DNA of 64,000 nt from Bacillus australimaris (GTDB lineage Bacteria > Bacillota > Bacilli > Bacillales > Bacillaceae). Below the pieces are notes generated by a model. It did no database searches and had not been told where the DNA came from. It saw only the letters and a program-made list of their open reading frames with translations. Made by a program: the position numbers and the translations under genes. The DNA is taken from assembly GCF_001307105.1 (NCBI RefSeq), contig NZ_LGYN01000012.1, forward strand, positions 248,001-312,000, in the 5' to 3' direction. Positions 56,381 through 64,000 of this stretch are shown here, piece by piece (the stretch's first letter is position 1; each line of letters opens with the position of its first letter).

Positions 56381-57541
56381 TGAAGAGGTAGATGTTTTTT
56401 CTCGCAGCATGTCATGGAGTATATGGATGATACGATCCTGTTCTGCATCTGTCATGCTTGTTCCAGATGGGAGACAAAGCCCCCTCTTAAATAACAGCTC
56501 GGATACGGGAATCTCTTGAGCCACAGTATAAAACGGGCAATGGCGAAAAAGAGGCTGTTTGTGCAGCGGCTTCCATACACGCCTTGCTTCAATCTGTTCT
56601 TTTTCTAAAGTATGAATGATCTCCACTGGAGACAGCGATTGATCACGATCTAAAGTCAATGCCGTCAGCCAGCGGTTGGATGTCGTTTCTTGATACTCTG
56701 GCATCAAATGGAAACCCTCTGCTTCGGATAAAGCGTCCTGATAACGCTGAAAAATACGGCGTTTTTGTTCAACACGCTCGTCCAGTACCTCCATTTGGGC
56801 AATTCCGACACCTGCTAGAAGGTTGCTCATGCGATAGTTGTATCCCACCTCTCGATGCTCATAGTGCATGGCACGTTCTCTTGCCTGTGATGCGAGAAAG
56901 CGGCAGCGCTCAATCGCTGATTCATCATCACTCACAAGCATTCCGCCTCCTGACGTTGTAATGATTTTATTTCCATTAAAAGAATAAATACCAAACCTGC
57001 CCATTGAGCCGCTTTTTCTTCCTTTATACAAAGCGCCTAACGATTCAGCCGCATCCTCAATAACTGGTACATCATATGCATCACAAAGCGCCATGATCTC
57101 GTCCATTTTTGCACTTTGTCCATATAAATGGACGACAATGACCGCGCGTGGTTTTTTCCCAAGACGGGCTGATTCAACAAAGGCTTTTTCTAAAGCAAGC
57201 GGACACATATTCCATGTATCCGTTTCGGAATCAATAAAAACGGGCGTCGCTTGTTCATATAAAATTGGATTTGCCGTTGCAACAAACGTGAGAGTAGAAC
57301 AAAAGACTATGTCCCCTTTTTGAACCCCAATCAGCTTTAAAGCGAGATGAATTGCTGCTGTCCCCGAGGACAAAGCGGCTCCTGCCTTTACTCCTGCATA
57401 GTCCGCCACTGCCTGCTCAAATTCATTCACAAGCGGTCCAAGCGGTGCAATCCAATTGCTCTTGAAGGCTTCCTCTATTTGTAGATACTCTTTTCCGCTC
57501 ATATGTGGAGGAGATAAGTAAATGCGTTTGCTTTCTTTCAT
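56363..57541 (-). CDS. epsN: DegT/DnrJ/EryC1-type sugar aminotransferase EpsN
   Basis: PLP enzyme of 392 residues making an amino-sugar nucleotide for the biofilm exopolysaccharide. It has the SGTAAIHLALKLIG cofactor motif, VIEDAAESLGA and the PLP lysine in FNGNKIITTSGGG. ATG 57541 shares one base with the epsM stop (TAATG). Length and motifs match EpsN of B. subtilis, which acts with EpsC and EpsM in bacillosamine-type sugar synthesis. It is the last eps gene here; no epsO follows. Confidence 0.92.
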   Translation of the reverse strand: MKESKRIYLSPPHMSGKEYLQIEEAFKSNWIAPLGPLVNEFEQAVADYAGVKAGAALSSGTAAIHLALKLIGVQKGDIVFCSTLTFVATANPILYEQATPVFIDSETDTWNMCPLALEKAFVESARLGKKPRAVIVVHLYGQSAKMDEIMALCDAYDVPVIEDAAESLGALYKGRKSGSMGRFGIYSFNGNKIITTSGGGMLVSDDESAIERCRFLASQARERAMHYEHREVGYNYRMSNLLAGVGIAQMEVLDERVEQKRRIFQRYQDALSEAEGFHLMPEYQETTSNRWLTALTLDRDQSLSPVEIIHTLEKEQIEARRVWKPLHKQPLFRHCPFYTVAQEIPVSELLFKRGLCLPSGTSMTDAEQDRIIHILHDMLREKTSTSSQAAHS

Positions 57542-58227
57542 TACTTGCCACCTTCTTTCCGGTCTTTGATTTCTATTGCAGGAATTCCGATAGCAACCTT
57601 CTGATCATTTATATCTTTTGTCACTGCCGCACCTGCACCGATAACCGTCCAGCTTCCGATCGTTGTACCAGGTATCGCTACGGCACCTGCCCCAATATGG
57701 GCTCCATCCCGTACGGAAACACATCCTGTCAGAACTGCTCCTGGTGACAGATGCACAAACGATTCGAGTCTGCAGTCATGCTCCACGATAGACCCTGTGT
57801 TGATAATCGTATGCTCGCCGATGACTGCATCTGCTTGGATCACCGCCCTTGCCATCACGACAGTTCCTCTTCCAATGACAGCTGAAGGACTCGTGATTGC
57901 TTCTGGATGAATGAGTGTGGCAAATGCCGCATCTTCAAATGAGAGACGTTCCTTGATCAGCTGTCTGACCTCATTTTGTCCGATGGCAATCAGCCATTTG
58001 GTTTGAGGCATTGTCTCTCTGAGCTGTTGGCTCATAGAGATCGGTCCATACAAAATGCCGCTTTGAGTGACCGTCTCTTCAAATTGATCATCTAACACCG
58101 CACATAATGAGTAATCGGGGTGTGCAAATATGAGATCTTGGATGACTTTGCTATGTCCGCCGGCCCCAATTAAACCAATGGTTTGTTCATTACATATCGG
58201 TTCCTTTGAATTTTTCAGCTGTGGCAT
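57541..58227 (-). CDS. epsM: Sugar O/N-acetyltransferase EpsM (left-handed beta helix)
   Basis: PglD-like acetyltransferase of up to 228 residues: an N-terminal Rossmann part (GLIGAGGHSKVIQDLI) then hexapeptide repeats forming a left-handed beta helix (IGRGTVVMARAVIQADAVIGEHTIINTGSIVEHDCRLE). The start is unclear. Homologues begin just before GLIGAGGH, but no ATG, GTG or TTG lies there in frame. The nearest ATG (58227) is 38 bases inside epsL without a good ribosome site. It supplies the acetyl group on the amino sugar made by EpsN. Confidence 0.87.
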   Translation of the reverse strand: MPQLKNSKEPICNEQTIGLIGAGGHSKVIQDLIFAHPDYSLCAVLDDQFEETVTQSGILYGPISMSQQLRETMPQTKWLIAIGQNEVRQLIKERLSFEDAAFATLIHPEAITSPSAVIGRGTVVMARAVIQADAVIGEHTIINTGSIVEHDCRLESFVHLSPGAVLTGCVSVRDGAHIGAGAVAIPGTTIGSWTVIGAGAAVTKDINDQKVAIGIPAIEIKDRKEGGK

Positions 58228-58786
58228 GATTCGGCTGCTGCACCCCCTCTGTTTTAATGACTTTCAGCAAGGTCATCCATAAAATTTTCATATCGAGCCA
58301 AAACGATTGATGCTCGACATACCAAAGGTCATAGGTGAATTTCTCTTCCCAGGAAAGTGAGTTCCTGCCGTTCACCTGTGCCCATCCTGTTATACCGGGT
58401 TTCACAAGATGACGCCTTGCTTGTTCTTCTGTATACATAGGCAAATACTCCATTAAAAGCGGCCTTGGCCCAACGAGACTGAGCTCTCCTTTGAGTACAT
58501 TGACTAGCTGCGGCAATTCATCAAGACTGAGCTTTCGAATCAAGGCACCGGTTTTTGTTAATCGCAGATGATCTGGCAGCAGCTCCCCATGTTCGTCGCG
58601 TTCATCAGTCATCGTCCGAAATTTATAGAGCAGAAAAGGCCGGCCAAACAGACCAGGCCGCTTCTGCCGAAACACCACAGGCGTGCCAATTTTCCATCTA
58701 ATCAATCCATAGATGAGAAGAAAAAGAAGACTGCCTGCGATAAGCAGCGTCAACGCCACCATCACATCTATCACTCTTTTCATCAT
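58190..58786 (-). CDS. epsL: Initiating sugar-phosphate transferase EpsL
   Basis: Monotopic phosphoglycosyl transferase of 198 residues that loads the first sugar phosphate onto undecaprenyl phosphate. It has an N-terminal membrane helix (10-30) and the conserved YKFRTMTDE, DELPQLVNVLKGELSLVGPRPLL and PGITGWAQVNGRN motifs. It starts at ATG 58786 after AAAAGGAG. It lies between the flippase and acetyltransferase genes. Confidence 0.93.
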   Translation of the reverse strand: MMKRVIDVMVALTLLIAGSLLFLLIYGLIRWKIGTPVVFRQKRPGLFGRPFLLYKFRTMTDERDEHGELLPDHLRLTKTGALIRKLSLDELPQLVNVLKGELSLVGPRPLLMEYLPMYTEEQARRHLVKPGITGWAQVNGRNSLSWEEKFTYDLWYVEHQSFWLDMKILWMTLLKVIKTEGVQQPNHATAEKFKGTDM

Positions 58787-58802
58787 TGCATCTCCTTTTC
58801 AC

Positions 58803-60317
58803 TTAGCGGGAGACTGTTTGCTTCACTTTACGCATCAGCTGCATCCGCTCTCGTTTTGTTCCTGCAAACAGATATAAGTAGCACATATAAAGAATGAAAC
58901 AGAGCCCGCCAATCGAAAACAGCTCCCACCATGAAGTCACGTTATATACCGCCTGAATTCCTACACAGACGCCCCAAATCAAGAGCGCTCCAGCAAGCGG
59001 AATGAGCGTATGCTTGTAAAAAATGGTGCTTTTCTGATTCGTGATACTGGCCGTATAAATTGGCAGAAACACGATATTTTTGATCAATAAAACCATTGCC
59101 CCAGCTGATGCAATGCCATATAACCCAAGCTGCAGCATATGAGTCAATCCATAGGCAAATAGCACATTAGACACACCTAATATCAGTGTGACAACCGCTG
59201 GAACTTTAAATCGATTAAAAACGGGCGGTACATATGTCAGCGGTAAAAACATCAAAGTCAAACATAAATAAGCCGCATGAATCATGAGAAGCCATTTCAG
59301 CTCCTCAAAGGCAGGCCCCAGCCATAAATCCATAAGTGGACCAGCGAGACCTCCTAAAAGTGCGGCTGGAAACGCAACAAATAAGCCGCTCCACTTAATG
59401 GCGTTTGCAGCATATTGAATGAGTCCCTCTTTGTCCTGATTCGAGTAAAATTTCGTGATCGTTGGCGCAAACACAACCGCTAGTGTCCCTGCTAGAGTGC
59501 GAAGTAATAATGGGAACTGCAAGATCGCCGCATACTGACCCGTTGCTTCCGCACCAATGAGCAAGTTGGTCATCAATAAATCAATTTGTAAAAACAACAA
59601 AATGCCCATTTGCTCAAATGAATGCCAGACCCCAGATCGAACAAGAGTGAGGCTAGACGATAATGAGACGTGCCGCCACTTAAACGAAAACCAAGGGATG
59701 AGTTTTTTAAAATAATAGATACCGATTCCCATAGCCGCTAAACTCCCAATGACGGCCGCAAGCGGAATATGCCAAATGGCTGGTGTCATCCATGTAAACA
59801 GCATGACAATCATCAGTGCTCTCAAAAACATTTGAATTGCCTGTCCAACACTTGATATATAGAGCTTATTCGCATAAAACGGTGCAGCCCCAATGCCAGA
59901 CATAACGAAATTGAGCATAAATAAAAGACCCCCTAAAATAAAGGCGATCTGTGTGTCTTTGGCGAGATGAGCAGGCACATGAAGCCACTCAACCAGCTGA
60001 TGAGACATGAAAAGACAAAGTAAAAAGAGACTGATGGATAATAAAAACGAACTGACGAAATAGGAAGCGAGATAGCCCTGCGCCTTCTCCATCTCTCCTT
60101 TATGAGCCGCCACAGAGAAAAAACGCACAACAACAGCACTTAGCGAAGCCGTAATGACCGATAAATAGTTGATCATATTTTGCGTCAGATGGATTAAGCC
60201 GAATGCTTCCACTCCAAGCGTATGAACAATATAAGGTGTTAAACAAACAGACATGAGCATCATCAGGACAAACGTGATTAAGTTCGCACTAGCATTGTAA
60301 AGGAACGCTCGATTCAT
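58803..60317 (-). CDS. epsK: Polysaccharide flippase/exporter EpsK
   Basis: MATE/Wzx-type flippase of 504 residues with fourteen predicted helices (FLYNASANLITFVLMMLMSV at the start). It moves lipid-linked repeat units or polymers across the membrane. ATG 60317 overlaps the epsI stop by four bases. In B. subtilis epsJ lies between epsI and epsK; here it is absent. Confidence 0.9.
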   Translation of the reverse strand: MNRAFLYNASANLITFVLMMLMSVCLTPYIVHTLGVEAFGLIHLTQNMINYLSVITASLSAVVVRFFSVAAHKGEMEKAQGYLASYFVSSFLLSISLFLLCLFMSHQLVEWLHVPAHLAKDTQIAFILGGLLFMLNFVMSGIGAAPFYANKLYISSVGQAIQMFLRALMIVMLFTWMTPAIWHIPLAAVIGSLAAMGIGIYYFKKLIPWFSFKWRHVSLSSSLTLVRSGVWHSFEQMGILLFLQIDLLMTNLLIGAEATGQYAAILQFPLLLRTLAGTLAVVFAPTITKFYSNQDKEGLIQYAANAIKWSGLFVAFPAALLGGLAGPLMDLWLGPAFEELKWLLMIHAAYLCLTLMFLPLTYVPPVFNRFKVPAVVTLILGVSNVLFAYGLTHMLQLGLYGIASAGAMVLLIKNIVFLPIYTASITNQKSTIFYKHTLIPLAGALLIWGVCVGIQAVYNVTSWWELFSIGGLCFILYMCYLYLFAGTKRERMQLMRKVKQTVSR

Positions 60318-61333
60318 TGTGCTTCCACGTAGCGTCTAAGGGATTTCATCAGCTGATCAATTGCCTCTTTCACAGCTGCCTCATTTGGTTCTTTTAAAAG
60401 GGTCATAAACGGTAGATGATCCACCCACTCATATCCCTCCATTACTTTATGATCAAACGATCTCAGGACAACACACGGTGTATGTGTAATTGCACAAAAG
60501 ATCATGCCATGCAGACGATCTGTCACGACAACCTTTGCCTGTCTTAGCTCCGTCCACAAAGCTGTTAATTCATCTAAACGAGTCGTTCGATCAACTCGTT
60601 TGCCAATTGTCGTTGTGATAATACCGACTTGATCGTACGTCTCTTGAATATGCTGCAGCAGCTGCTGGCGCTTCTCTTTTGTGAGATATGCTTCCTGATC
60701 CTCACGCAGACAAAGCAGAACCCCTTCACGACTTTCATCTTTTGATGATTCATTTAATGACAACACCATATCAGGCTGTTTCCACACATCTTGATCAGGA
60801 AAATGCCGCTGCATCCATTCATAGGTTGTTTGATCTCTTGCCATGAGAAGCAGTCTCGGGTGCCTCTTATACGTTTGAATGGCGCGTCGTTCCTCCCGTT
60901 TCCCTTTTTTTGTTTCTGTAAAATGAACAGTGGCAGGCAGTTGAATCATAGGATAGGACTTAAAGGTGTTTATGATAAATTGTCTTGTCCATTCTTCGTA
61001 GCGGTATAGATCTCCCATATTGCCCCCACCGATGATACAGACGATGTCTTCGGGGTGCCGGCTGCGCTGTAGTGGACGGGCGAGGCGGTATATATCTTTC
61101 ATGTCCACTTCCATGATGTCATAGGCTGGAAAGTGCTTCTTTAAAAAACAATAACTCGCATAGGCGATTGCATGATCCCCTAAATTATCATGCCCCGGCA
61201 GAAGCGTGAGAATGATCTTCTTCTGATGACTCAGCTCTGGCAGCCTTTGGCGGCTCAGTCTATACTCAAGCGGATATTTGACCTTTAAAAGCAGCCACTC
61301 TGCAGCGTGTGCCTTCCATTGCTGTAATGTCAA
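60314..61333 (-). CDS. epsI: Polysaccharide pyruvyl transferase EpsI
   Basis: Transfers pyruvate to a sugar of the exopolysaccharide. The 339-residue protein has the family signatures LTLLPGHDNLGDHAIAYAS, IIGGGNMGDLYRYEEW, KQPDMVLSL and VVTDRLHGMIFCAI. TTG 61333 has AGGGG eight bases before and gives an N-terminus (TLQQWKAHAAEWLLLKVKYP) that aligns with EpsI of B. subtilis. The longer frame to 61420 runs inside epsH. It lies 11 bp downstream of epsH. Confidence 0.9.
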   Translation of the reverse strand: MTLQQWKAHAAEWLLLKVKYPLEYRLSRQRLPELSHQKKIILTLLPGHDNLGDHAIAYASYCFLKKHFPAYDIMEVDMKDIYRLARPLQRSRHPEDIVCIIGGGNMGDLYRYEEWTRQFIINTFKSYPMIQLPATVHFTETKKGKREERRAIQTYKRHPRLLLMARDQTTYEWMQRHFPDQDVWKQPDMVLSLNESSKDESREGVLLCLREDQEAYLTKEKRQQLLQHIQETYDQVGIITTTIGKRVDRTTRLDELTALWTELRQAKVVVTDRLHGMIFCAITHTPCVVLRSFDHKVMEGYEWVDHLPFMTLLKEPNEAAVKEAIDQLMKSLRRYVEAQ

Positions 61334-61344
61334 TCTCTTCACCC

Positions 61345-62367
61345 CTATTTCCTTGTTTGATATTCGATCCATTTTTGATAACTCGAAGCGGCGGCAGAAA
61401 GCGGATAAATCAACCGGCACTTAGCAAGGAATAAGATCATTCGCTTTCGAGCCGTGAGCTTCGATGGTTCCACTTGTTTGACGGCATGCTGAAAAGCCTC
61501 GTGTGTCACCATTTCCCGCATGTGATCAAGTTTTTCCTGAACAGAGAGCGCATTTTGGCTTTTCCATTCGTTGAGCATACAATGAAGCGTATGGTTGACG
61601 ATAAAAAAGTCTAATGCTTTCTCATACAAAGAAATGTCATCATGCTCGTTTAAAAACAAGCGCTGTGCATGATAAAAGGTCAGTCCATGATGAAAATACT
61701 GCTTCTGATATCGCTGCACAATAGATGACAGATGAACTCTGTAGTAATAAAGGGGCTCATGAACAAAAGCGATTCTGCGTGATAAAGAAAAACAGCGCAG
61801 CGTCACATATTGATCTTCAATGTTCTCAAGCTCACCCCGCAGTGGAAATCGGATGTGATGTTCTTCTAAAAAGGCTCGCCGATACAGCTTATTCCATGAG
61901 AATCCAGTGATATCCCCATGTAATAACGCTTTGATTAAACTCGTTTTTTCAGCTGACCGCTCGTTTAACAGCGTCGATGGGATGGTTCGTTTTGACTGCT
62001 CAAATTGAATCCAGTATTCACTGACCACAAGATCTGCGTCAGTCATTTCGGCTTTTTCATACAAGGCTTCACAGTAATGAGGTTCGAGAATATCATCTGA
62101 ATCAATAAAGGCAAGATACGTCCCCTTTGCTTCTTCAATGCCCCGGTTTCTCACAGCACCTAACCCTTGATTGGTTTGATGAATGACCCGAAAACGCTTA
62201 TCTCGGGCTGCAAATGTTTCAAGCCATTCTCCGCTGTGATCCGTCGATCCATCATTGACAAGAATGACTTCTATATCGGTAAAGCTTTGATCTGCAATCG
62301 ATTGAAGGCATTGCTCTACATATTGACTCGTATTGTAAACTGCGACCAATAGACTGATAGCTGGCAT
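61345..62367 (-). CDS. epsH: Family 2 glycosyltransferase EpsH
   Basis: GT-A glycosyltransferase of 340 residues with ISLLVAVYNTSQYVEQCLQSI, VNDGSTDHSG and the metal-binding AFIDSDDILEP. ATG 62367 is nine bases after GGTGGGG; the frame opens at 62382. It lies between epsG and epsI, as in B. subtilis, where EpsH is predicted to add a sugar of the repeat unit. Confidence 0.92.
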   Translation of the reverse strand: MPAISLLVAVYNTSQYVEQCLQSIADQSFTDIEVILVNDGSTDHSGEWLETFAARDKRFRVIHQTNQGLGAVRNRGIEEAKGTYLAFIDSDDILEPHYCEALYEKAEMTDADLVVSEYWIQFEQSKRTIPSTLLNERSAEKTSLIKALLHGDITGFSWNKLYRRAFLEEHHIRFPLRGELENIEDQYVTLRCFSLSRRIAFVHEPLYYYRVHLSSIVQRYQKQYFHHGLTFYHAQRLFLNEHDDISLYEKALDFFIVNHTLHCMLNEWKSQNALSVQEKLDHMREMVTHEAFQHAVKQVEPSKLTARKRMILFLAKCRLIYPLSAAASSYQKWIEYQTRK

Positions 62368-62394
62368 TACAGCATGCCCCACCTTTCTTCAAAT

Positions 62395-63498
62395 CTACTT
62401 TGTAAATATCGTTCTGTACGGTAATACAGAAGAATCAAACGGCATCAGCATGATGCTGTACAAAATATAGCAAACAGCGATCCCTACATACATAAAGACA
62501 TTAGACCGCTCATCGAAAATACGTGTGAAATATGGCAGTAAAATGAGCTGATACAAGCCAAAATAAATATGAAATCTAGCATAAATGACATCCTTTGTTG
62601 CAAGGATGCCAAACAAAAAGCCAAGCAAGCAAAAATTCACAATGTAATCACTCTCAGGCGTCAGCTCACGAAGCCGTTTTCGATAAAAGAAAGCAAGCAG
62701 AAGCGGCAAAATCAATACACCGATTTTTGTCACATTCATTCCATTTGTATTCGTTGTAAGCCATTCCTCGTAATGACCATATGAACTGCCTTGTAGCATC
62801 ACCACAAACACCGAGACAAAACGATCATAAAGAGCGGTTAAGCCTAGAAAAACCATGCATAAGACCAGCATCATCCAAGACCACGACTTTGTTCTCACGA
62901 TAAAATACACAGGAATCATGATGAGTGCTGATGAATGAAATAATGAACAGACAAGGACAAGCGGAAAGTACAATTTCCACTGACCATTGATCACCAGCCG
63001 GATGGCATAAAAAAGAATCGCTGCCACCATATACTGACGCATGCCATTAAAAGACGCATAATAATGAAAGGTCCCCAGAAACAGTAGCATACTAAGCTCA
63101 AAGGGACGGCCATATTGAATAAGCGTCTTAATGATAAAGAAATAGGTGATCGCCCCAATCGAGATATACATGATTTGCGGATCATGAGACAGTTGATTGA
63201 GCATCCATAAAATAAACGTAAACCCCGGATCGGTTGCGGCCTTATCCACTCCGAACCCAAATATATGCCAAGGCTTTTCATAGTTGATGGAGAATTCATA
63301 CATCTGTCCATAAGTGACAAAATCGGTTCCTACTTTGTATCGAATTCCAGAGACAATACAAAGGAACAAAAACGGAAAAAACACTAGAAGCTTGTTAGGC
63401 CGCCATCCGCTTTGAATGGTATCGTCACGCCTGCCGTAAAATGCGGCAAAGCTCGACCATAAATAGACCATGATCATGTTCACCAAATAAACCGCCAT
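62395..63498 (-). CDS. epsG: EPS polymerase-like membrane protein EpsG
   Basis: Polytopic membrane protein of 367 residues, the same length as EpsG of B. subtilis, with about ten hydrophobic helices. The family motif [19 protein letters not shown] appears near residue 50. It belongs to the Wzy-like EpsG family and probably polymerises repeat units. It starts at ATG 63498 after AAGGAAGGGCAG, 14 bp downstream of epsF. Confidence 0.93.
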   Translation of the reverse strand: MAVYLVNMIMVYLWSSFAAFYGRRDDTIQSGWRPNKLLVFFPFLFLCIVSGIRYKVGTDFVTYGQMYEFSINYEKPWHIFGFGVDKAATDPGFTFILWMLNQLSHDPQIMYISIGAITYFFIIKTLIQYGRPFELSMLLFLGTFHYYASFNGMRQYMVAAILFYAIRLVINGQWKLYFPLVLVCSLFHSSALIMIPVYFIVRTKSWSWMMLVLCMVFLGLTALYDRFVSVFVVMLQGSSYGHYEEWLTTNTNGMNVTKIGVLILPLLLAFFYRKRLRELTPESDYIVNFCLLGFLFGILATKDVIYARFHIYFGLYQLILLPYFTRIFDERSNVFMYVGIAVCYILYSIMLMPFDSSVLPYRTIFTK

Positions 63499-63512
63499 CT
63501 GCCCTTCCTTTC

Positions 63513-64000
63513 TTACATTCCATATAGATCCATCACACGTGTGATATTCTGTTTCACATCAAATCCTCTTTGTTCAAGCTGGGATATAATGGTCTCTTGA
63601 AGAGGAGGCTCTGCATGATATGCTTCAAGAACCGCCTTCATCCATTCATGTGCAGAATCCCGCAGCGACATCCTTTTTACAAGACCACAGCCTAAATCCA
63701 CTTCCTCTGTAATATGATCTGAAATGACACAAGGCAATCCAGAAGCCTGTGCTTCCACTAATACAAGCGGAAGACCTTCAAACAAGGATGGCATAACAAA
63801 CACATCAAATGCTTTCATATATTTCGGAACGTCTGATACGACGCCTGTAAAGACAATATTCTCTAAAATACCTGCCTTCTTTGCATACGATTCGACGACT
63901 GGCTTCAGCGGTCCATCTCCTACAAGAACAAGCTGAAATGAGACTCCTTGCTTTTTTAAGGTCTGCGCCAGTTCCATAAAAAAAACGTGGTTTTTTTGCT
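63513..64000 (-). CDS. epsF: Family 4 glycosyltransferase EpsF, C-terminal part (cut by window end)
   Basis: The last 162 codons of a GT-B glycosyltransferase; the frame stays open to the window edge and reads [15 protein letters not shown] before the first internal Met. Visible motifs are [56 protein letters not shown] (the nucleotide-sugar E-x7-E region) and the C-terminal [18 protein letters not shown]. By order before epsG it is EpsF. Confidence 0.9.
   Translation of the reverse strand, partial: QKNHVFFMELAQTLKKQGVSFQLVLVGDGPLKPVVESYAKKAGILENIVFTGVVSDVPKYMKAFDVFVMPSLFEGLPLVLVEAQASGLPCVISDHITEEVDLGCGLVKRMSLRDSAHEWMKAVLEAYHAEPPLQETIISQLEQRGFDVKQNITRVMDLYGM

Noticed and set aside
61334-61420. 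N-terminal extension of epsI inside epsH
   Set aside because: The extra 29 residues have no counterpart in EpsI of B. subtilis, and TTG 61333 has proper spacing to AGGGG.

Overview
The window looks like a chromosome segment of a low-GC Firmicute close to Bacillus pumilus (B. pumilus / safensis / altitudinis type). Gene order closely follows the B. subtilis segment cadA-copA-copZ-csoR ... ssrA-smpB-rnr-est-secG ... yvzC-rghR pair-catR-opuC ... eno-pgm-tpi-pgk-gapA-cggR ... lutR-sigL-yvfG ... eps. Shine-Dalgarno sequences are strong (AGGAGG-like) and TTG and GTG starts are common. The species assignment is an inference from synteny and protein resemblance; no search was run.

Region by region. 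1-4.2 kb: the 5' part of a Zn/Cd P-type ATPase with a CzrA-like operator, then a three-gene manganese ABC importer behind two MntR-type boxes. 4.2-10.6 kb: a membrane protein divergent from a TetR regulator, then a GlnK/GlnL-like two-component system, aspartase and a dicarboxylic amino acid symporter. 10.7-14.0 kb: copper homeostasis (a 44-codon membrane peptide overlapping copA, then copA, copZ, csoR) with two CsoR-type boxes. 14.1-16.4 kb: a lipoprotein behind a yybP-ykoY (Mn2+) riboswitch, and a membrane diguanylate cyclase. 16.4-18.95 kb: an AT-rich degenerate island at the 3' end of ssrA, with a VanZ-like protein, a secreted protein of unknown role and a broken integrase. 18.96-23.6 kb: ssrA, smpB, rnr, est, secG. 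23.8-25.8 kb: small regulators (AbrB-like, YvzC-like, two RghR-like, CatR-like). 25.9-30.2 kb: the opuC compatible-solute importer and its divergent regulator. 30.2-31.9 kb: MarC-family protein, a coiled-coil membrane protein and a GNAT acetyltransferase.

31.9-35.0 kb holds the least conventional locus: an 89-residue cationic, hydrophobic peptide followed by an ABC ATPase, a polytopic ABC permease, a minimal M50-type metalloprotease and a small membrane protein, the last four overlapping end to start. It sits between the acetyltransferase and enolase, where B. subtilis has no such cassette, and I read it as a candidate peptide toxin/immunity or peptide-signalling system. 35.3-42.5 kb is the cggR-gapA-pgk-tpi-pgm-eno glycolytic operon. 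42.7-47.1 kb is rocD-rocE with a sigma-54 promoter and divergent rocR. 47.2-49.7 kb carries lutR, sigL (sigma-54 itself) and yvfG.

49.8-56.2 kb carries a MATE exporter and a NikABCDE-type metal transporter behind a Fur-like box, lying where B. subtilis has epsO. 56.4-64.0 kb is the distal part of the biofilm exopolysaccharide operon (epsF partial, G, H, I, K, L, M, N) without epsJ or epsO.

Metal homeostasis is a repeated theme: Zn/Cd export, Mn import and a Mn-sensing lipoprotein leader, Cu export and a Fur-type nickel/metal importer.
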